Origin: Streptomyces sp. NBC_00190
GTDB taxonomy: Bacteria; Actinomycetota; Actinomycetes; Streptomycetales; Streptomycetaceae
Direction: 5' to 3'
NCBI RefSeq assembly: GCF_036203305.1
Contig: NZ_CP108131.1
Coordinates: forward strand, 8,122,001 to 8,186,000
Length of the DNA stretch: 64,000 nt
The notes below the pieces were generated by a model that was not told the origin of the DNA, did not search any database, and saw only the letters and a list, made by a program, of their open reading frames with translations. Of the stretch, positions 59,923 through 64,000 are shown in pieces. How positions within the stretch are numbered: the stretch's first letter is position 1; every line of letters begins with the position of its first letter. A program made the translations under genes and the position numbers.

Positions 59923-59954
59923 GACGCTCAGCTTCGTCGCGGGTACACCGCTGT

Positions 59955-59998
59955 CGCGTCGGTGAAGCCCACCTATCTAGGTGAAGACCACCGACGCG
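59955..59998. promoter_or_regulatory. 44-bp symmetric dyad before the DUF2255 gene
   Basis: A nested symmetric site: outer arms CGCGTCGGTG and CACCGACGCG (perfect, 10 bp) and inner arms ACCTA and TAGGT, all centred on the same TC at 59976-59977. Its right half recurs at the same distance before the MFS gene. It is a candidate site for the neighbouring LAL regulator. Confidence 0.65.
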
Positions 59999-60029
59999 TA
60001 CGTAGAGCCGCCACGGTGAAGGTTGGTCC

Positions 60030-60431
60030 ATGAACGCTTACACGGATCGCGCGGAGATCGTTTTGTGGGTACGGCATGAGGACGGCCGGTGGTCTGCCAG
60101 GACGGTCTGGGTGGTGGTGCTCAACGGACTCAACGGGCTCAACGGGCGCTACGGGCAGGCGTATGTCCGCTCGGCCTTCGGCCGGCGCAGTGCCTGGTAC
60201 CTCCGGGTACTGCGGGGTGCGGACACAGCGGTGGAGGTGGCCGGGGTCCGGATGCCCGTCACCCTCCGGCCGGTGGACGACCTCGAACTCGTCGAGCGCG
60301 TCTCCGGTGCCTACCGGGCCAAGTACGGTTCGAGCTGGCCCGGCCCGGTGGAGTCGATGAACGGGCCCGAGGCCGCGGCCACCACCATGCGGCTAACGGA
60401 TATCGGGCAGGTCACGCAGCTGTCTGCGTGA
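60030..60431 (+). CDS. DUF2255-family protein
   Basis: A 133-residue protein of the DUF2255 type, a split-barrel-like small domain: VWVVVLNGLNG, QAYVRSAFGRRSAWYLRVLRGA, VEVAGVRMPVTLRPVDD and YRAKYGSSWPG...ATTMRLT. Related folds bind flavin or other cofactors. A threefold nonamer repeat (LNGLNGLNG) lies at residues 31-39, where the family has a short loop. GAAGG precedes ATG 60030. Its 3' end overlaps the LAL regulator gene by 39 bp, convergent. Confidence 0.78.
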   Translation: MNAYTDRAEIVLWVRHEDGRWSARTVWVVVLNGLNGLNGRYGQAYVRSAFGRRSAWYLRVLRGADTAVEVAGVRMPVTLRPVDDLELVERVSGAYRAKYGSSWPGPVESMNGPEAAATTMRLTDIGQVTQLSA

Positions 60432-63071
60432 GGTGAGCCCGAGCTTGCGGAAGATGTTGCGCAGGTGCGCGTCGACCGTCCGCGGACTGAGGAACAGCTT
60501 CGCCGCCACCTCCTTGGAAGTGGCGCCGTCCGCGACCAGGCGCGCGATGTGCACCTCCTGCATCGTCAGCTGGTCCGATGCCTTCGACGTGCGGCTGCGG
60601 GCCTGCTCGCCCGTGGCACGGAGTTCGCCCGCGGCGCGCTCGGCGAACGCCTCCAGACCAAGATCGGACAGCACCTCGTGCGCCGCCCGCAGCTCGGACC
60701 GGGCGTCACGCCGTCGGCCCTGGCGGCGCAGCCACTCCCCGTACAGCAGCTGTGCGCGGGCGCGGTAGACGATCAGCGCGCTGTCGTCGAGCAGGCCGAT
60801 CGCCTCCTCGTACGCGGATTCGTCCTCGGTCACCAGAGCCCGCGCATAGGCCTCGACGCCAAGGCCCCACGCATGCCGGCCCGCCTGCGTGCGCTCCTGG
60901 AGGGACGCGAGGGCCGCGGCGGCGACCTCGCTCTCACCGCATCGCACCGCCGCCTCGACCAGCTCGGGCAGGGCGAGGCTCGACGTGCCGACGGCGCCGT
61001 ACTCGACCGCTTGCTTCGCCGCCTTCAGTGCGGCCGGGTAGTCGGCAAGGCCGTTGCCGAGCACGGCCGTCGCCCACTGCACGCTCAGGGTCATCCGATG
61101 ATCCACCGACGCGAACAGTTCGGCGGCCTCCTCGCGCCGCCCGCGCAACGCGGCCAGGTGGAGGCGCGGGTAGACCAGCGGTGCCGCGCCGGTGGCGTCG
61201 GCGATCGCCTCCTCCTCGGAGATCAGCTCCATCGCGGTGCCGAAGTCGCCGGCGTGCGCGGTCGCGGCGGCCTGCATGGCCAGTCCGATGGGCAGGGCGT
61301 GGAAGGAACCCGACTCCCGGCCGGCCGCGACGGCACGGGTGGCGATGCCGTACATGGTGTCGCGGTTCCACAGTTCGGTGGCCACCATGAACCCCAGTGA
61401 CGGCCGTCTGGCCCACACCTCGTGGCCGGCGTCGCCGACGACCGGCCTCAGGATCTCCCCGGCCGCCCGGTGCCCGTCGCCGACCAGGCTGGTGAGGCCG
61501 GCCAGGACCGCCGCCGCGCCGGCCACCGGCCCGCCCGCCACCGGCCCGCCCGTCGGCGGAGCCTGCCTGACGGCGTCCACCACGTGGTCGAGGCCGCCGA
61601 GCAGGACGCCCATCTCGATGGCGTCCAGATAGCACTCCCGTGACCAGGCGGGGTTGGTGGCCGCCAGCCGGGCGGCGGCCCGCAGGAGGTACTTCGTGGG
61701 GCCTTCGTCTCCGCGGCGACGGACGAACGACAGCCTGCCGCGGAGCAGGTCGGCCCTGGCGTCCTGGCCCGGATCGTCGGTCGCCACGGTGGTGAGCAGT
61801 TCGGCCGCCGTGTCGAAGTCGCCCACCGAGAGCTTGGCCTCTACCGCGGCGAGGACCCGCTCGGTGCGTTGGACCGGACCGATCGTGAGCGCGGCCGAGC
61901 GTTCGAGGAAGGCCGCCGCCGCCGCGACGCCGCCCCGTTCGCGGGCGCGTGTGGCGGAGGCTTCGAGCTCGGCGGCGACCTGCTCGTCCGGACCGGCACT
62001 GGCCTGGGCGCGATGCCAGGCCCGCCGGTCGGGGTCGGTGACCGGGTCGGTCACGGCGGCCAGCGCCTCGTGCGCCCTGCGCCGCTCCTCCGGCGCCGCG
62101 GCGCGGTAGGCGGCCGAGCGGGCGAGGGGGTGGCTGAACCGGATCCGGGTGCCGAACTCGACCAGCGGCGCGGACTCCGCGGCGGCGGCCGCGTCGATGC
62201 CCAGGAGTTCGGCCGCGCGCCACAGCAGGCCGGGGTCGCCGATCGGGTCGGCGGCGGCGACCGTCACCAGCAGCCGGGCCGCCGGCGGCAGGAGTTCCAG
62301 CCGGGAACGGAAGCTCTGCTCGATCACTGCGGGTACCGAGTCGGGCTGGGCGAATCCGCCCGCCATCCCGGCAAGTCCGGCGGTCCTGGGAAGTTCCACC
62401 AGCGCGAGCGGATTGCCGCGCGCCTCGGCCAGGATGCGGTCCCGCACCCGCTCGTCCAGCGGGGCGCGGATCGCCGCGGCCAGCAGCGCGCGCGCATCCT
62501 TTTCGCCGAGCCCCTGAAGCGAACGGCTGGGCAGCTCGTCCAGCTCGGGCAGGCGGCTCGGCTCGCGCACCGCGAACACGAGGGCGATCGACTCGGCCGA
62601 GACCCGGCGGGCCAGGAAGGCCAGCGCCTTGGCCGACGCCTGATCCAGCCACTGTGCGTCGTCGACGACGCACAGGAGCGGGCGTTCCCGCACGGTCTCC
62701 ACCAGGAGTCCCAGCGACGCGACGCCGACCAGGAACGGATCGGGTGTGCCGGTGTCGAGGCCGAAAGCGATCTCCAGCGCCTTGCGGTGCGGCGCGGGCA
62801 ACGCCGTCAGCCCGTCGGTGACGGGCGCGAGCAACTGGTGCAGCGCGGCGAACGGCAGCTCCGTCTCGAATTCCGCGCCGGACGCCCGCATGACGAGGAA
62901 CCCGGCCGCGGCCTCGTCCAGGTGGCGCAGCAGCACGCTCTTGCCGATGCCCGCCTCACCGCGCAGGACCAGGGCGCCGCCCCGGCTCTCCCGCGCCGCT
63001 TGAAGCAGGGCATCGAGCCGTCGTATCTCGTCCTGACGGCCGACCAGCGCATCCGTGTGTGTCTCGGGCAT
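60393..63071 (-). CDS. LAL-type LuxR regulator
   Basis: An 892-residue regulator: AAA ATPase with Walker A GEAGIGKS (38-45) and Walker B LLCVVDDAQWLD, a long helical TPR-like middle, and a C-terminal LuxR helix-turn-helix (LTMQEVHIARLVADGATSKE, VAAKLFLSPRTVDAHLRNIF). It lies between the convergent DUF2255 gene and the divergent MFS gene. A conserved DNA motif precedes both of those genes, so it probably controls them. ATP and an unknown ligand are the likely signals. Confidence 0.88.
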   Translation of the reverse strand: MPETHTDALVGRQDEIRRLDALLQAARESRGGALVLRGEAGIGKSVLLRHLDEAAAGFLVMRASGAEFETELPFAALHQLLAPVTDGLTALPAPHRKALEIAFGLDTGTPDPFLVGVASLGLLVETVRERPLLCVVDDAQWLDQASAKALAFLARRVSAESIALVFAVREPSRLPELDELPSRSLQGLGEKDARALLAAAIRAPLDERVRDRILAEARGNPLALVELPRTAGLAGMAGGFAQPDSVPAVIEQSFRSRLELLPPAARLLVTVAAADPIGDPGLLWRAAELLGIDAAAAAESAPLVEFGTRIRFSHPLARSAAYRAAAPEERRRAHEALAAVTDPVTDPDRRAWHRAQASAGPDEQVAAELEASATRARERGGVAAAAAFLERSAALTIGPVQRTERVLAAVEAKLSVGDFDTAAELLTTVATDDPGQDARADLLRGRLSFVRRRGDEGPTKYLLRAAARLAATNPAWSRECYLDAIEMGVLLGGLDHVVDAVRQAPPTGGPVAGGPVAGAAAVLAGLTSLVGDGHRAAGEILRPVVGDAGHEVWARRPSLGFMVATELWNRDTMYGIATRAVAAGRESGSFHALPIGLAMQAAATAHAGDFGTAMELISEEEAIADATGAAPLVYPRLHLAALRGRREEAAELFASVDHRMTLSVQWATAVLGNGLADYPAALKAAKQAVEYGAVGTSSLALPELVEAAVRCGESEVAAAALASLQERTQAGRHAWGLGVEAYARALVTEDESAYEEAIGLLDDSALIVYRARAQLLYGEWLRRQGRRRDARSELRAAHEVLSDLGLEAFAERAAGELRATGEQARSRTSKASDQLTMQEVHIARLVADGATSKEVAAKLFLSPRTVDAHLRNIFRKLGLTSRRQLRDLPDIR

Positions 63072-63154
63072 GGTCGAAAACCTATGCGGTCATGGGCCTT
63101 AGGGGAATCCGAGGCCGACCGGCGTCACCTAAGTGCCTACCGCGGGCGGTCGTA

Positions 63155-63192
63155 TAGGCGATGACTACCGACGCGAGCGGGAGGCTCCCGCT
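63155..63192. promoter_or_regulatory. half-site motif and palindrome before the MFS gene
   Basis: From 63155 the sequence TAGGCGATGAC then TACCGACGCG repeats the right half of the 59955-59998 dyad, and is likewise 52 bp before a start codon. It abuts a perfect palindrome AGCGGGAG-G-CTCCCGCT at 63176-63192. Confidence 0.55.
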
Positions 63193-63206
63193 GCGAGTGT
63201 CGAGAC

Positions 63207-64000
63207 ATGACCCGCACCGCACCGCAACGGACGACAACCGGCTGGACACCGCTGGTGGTTCTGGCCACGGCCCAGTTCCTGGTCGTACTGAGCACGTCGA
63301 TCGTGAACGTCGCCCTGCCGCAGATCCGGGCCGGGCTCGAACTGTCGGACACGGGCCAGGCATGGACGGTCAACGCCTATGTACTGGCCTTCGGCGCCCT
63401 GTTGCTGCCGGGCGGGCGGGCCGGCGACGTATACGGCCTCCGTCGCGTGTTCCTGCTCGGCACTGGCCTGTTCGCCCTCTCCTCCCTGGGCGCCGCTCTG
63501 GCGCCCACGGCGATCGCGCTGATCGCCTGCAGGGCGGTGATGGGAATCGGGGCCGCGCTGCTGGCGCCCACGGCGCTCGCCCTGGTGCTGACGCTCTACT
63601 CCGGCAAGGAGCACCGTGGCACCGCACTCGGTGTGTGGGGCGCGGTCTCCGGGGCCGGCGGGGCGGCGGGCGTGCTGCTGAGCGGGCTGCTCACCAGCGT
63701 GTTCGGCTGGCGCGCGGTGTTCGTCGTGATGGTGCCCTTCGCCCTGGCGGTGTTGGTGGCCACCGTGTGGCTGGTCGGCGCGGACCGCCCACGCGGCGGA
63801 AGCCTGGACGTCCCGGGCACGGTGACGGTGACGGCGGGGCTGGTCGCGCTCACCTACGGCCTGTCAGGGTCTTGGCCGCTGGCCGTGCTCGGTCTGGCGC
63901 TGCTCGCCCTGTTCGTCGTGCTCCAGCGCCGGGGCGCCGAGCCGCTGCTGCCGGCGCGGATGAGGGTGGTGGCGGTGCCCAACGTGCTGATGGCCCTGCT
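63207..64000 (+). CDS. DHA2-type MFS drug exporter (3' end outside window)
   Basis: The first 264 codons of a 14-helix EmrB/QacA-type exporter: LVVLATAQFLVVLSTSIVNVALPQIRAGL, then WTVNAYVLAFGALLLPGGRAGDVYGLRRVF and the antiporter motif region GAVSGAGGAAGVLLSGLLTSVFGWR. It would export drugs or metabolites using the proton gradient. It is divergent from the LAL regulator and carries a regulator-like motif in its promoter. ATG 63207 has only a weak ribosome binding site. Confidence 0.87.
   Translation, partial: MTRTAPQRTTTGWTPLVVLATAQFLVVLSTSIVNVALPQIRAGLELSDTGQAWTVNAYVLAFGALLLPGGRAGDVYGLRRVFLLGTGLFALSSLGAALAPTAIALIACRAVMGIGAALLAPTALALVLTLYSGKEHRGTALGVWGAVSGAGGAAGVLLSGLLTSVFGWRAVFVVMVPFALAVLVATVWLVGADRPRGGSLDVPGTVTVTAGLVALTYGLSGSWPLAVLGLALLALFVVLQRRGAEPLLPARMRVVAVPNVLMAL

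Noticed and set aside
58027..60033. 668-codon plus-strand frame
   Set aside because: Arg/Pro-rich alternative frame of the hydrolase and SnoaL genes, whose own frames carry clear motifs.
1..64000. CRISPR arrays, tRNA or rRNA genes, phage modules
   Set aside because: No regularly spaced repeats, no tRNA cloverleaf with a T-loop motif, no rRNA-like sequence and no phage structural genes were seen.

Overview
This is high-GC, strongly codon-biased DNA with GTG/TTG starts, GGAGG-type ribosome binding sites, LAL-type LuxR regulators, a GAF/PAS/SpoIIE phosphatase, and many TetR regulators and secreted proteins. It looks like the chromosome of a Streptomyces or a close relative. No housekeeping genes are seen. 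Many short regulator/effector pairs are mixed with decayed genes, which fits a chromosome-arm (accessory) region; that placement is inference.

Layout. 0-11 kb: the edge of an activator-type glycosyltransferase gene, ohr, a signal-peptidase-like protein lacking both catalytic residues, a secreted GH26-type hydrolase, an orphan soluble binding protein, an inverted pair of small GWGW proteins, a DUF4436 membrane protein and a decayed MFS gene. 11-20 kb: a sugar regulon with a divergent ROK repressor, ABC ATPase, permease, ChvE-like binding lipoprotein, ROK sugar kinase, mannose-6-phosphate isomerase and a second, XylF-like binding lipoprotein. The kinase plus isomerase suggest import of a hexose such as mannose and conversion to fructose-6-phosphate. 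20-25 kb: a secreted S33 peptidase, then a streptogramin-type resistance cassette (TetR, ABC-F protein, virginiamycin B lyase) with an overlapping upstream leader ORF.

25-40 kb: a decayed maleylpyruvate-isomerase-type gene; TetR with an alpha/beta hydrolase; PadR with a MATE pump, divergent around a near-perfect 43-bp palindrome; a small two-repeat secreted Cys protein; a secreted SLT transglycosylase; two adjacent broken genes (SufR-like regulator and small membrane protein); the SpoIIE phosphatase; SDR/LysR; GNAT; a CAP-domain protein. 40-50 kb: membrane and secreted proteins of unknown function, a GH15 glucoamylase/trehalase-type enzyme, a beta-helical membrane protein, an Atu4866-family protein with an XRE regulator, a 2H phosphoesterase running into a transposon remnant, and an amidohydrolase. 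50-64 kb: a LAL regulator with a degenerate Walker A, a ricin-type lectin, a RibD-like reductase, a SpaA-fold secreted protein, two DUF4232-type proteins, TetR with alpha/beta hydrolase and SnoaL, and a second LAL regulator between a DUF2255 gene and a DHA2-type MFS gene.

The recurring theme is a regulator beside one or two effectors with a visible DNA dyad between them. The most interesting candidates are the LAL/DUF2255/MFS unit, where the same motif lies 52 bp before two start codons, and the ABC-F/Vgb cassette with its candidate leader peptide. No rRNA, tRNA, CRISPR array or intact insertion sequence was recognised. All functional calls come from reading protein sequence by eye.
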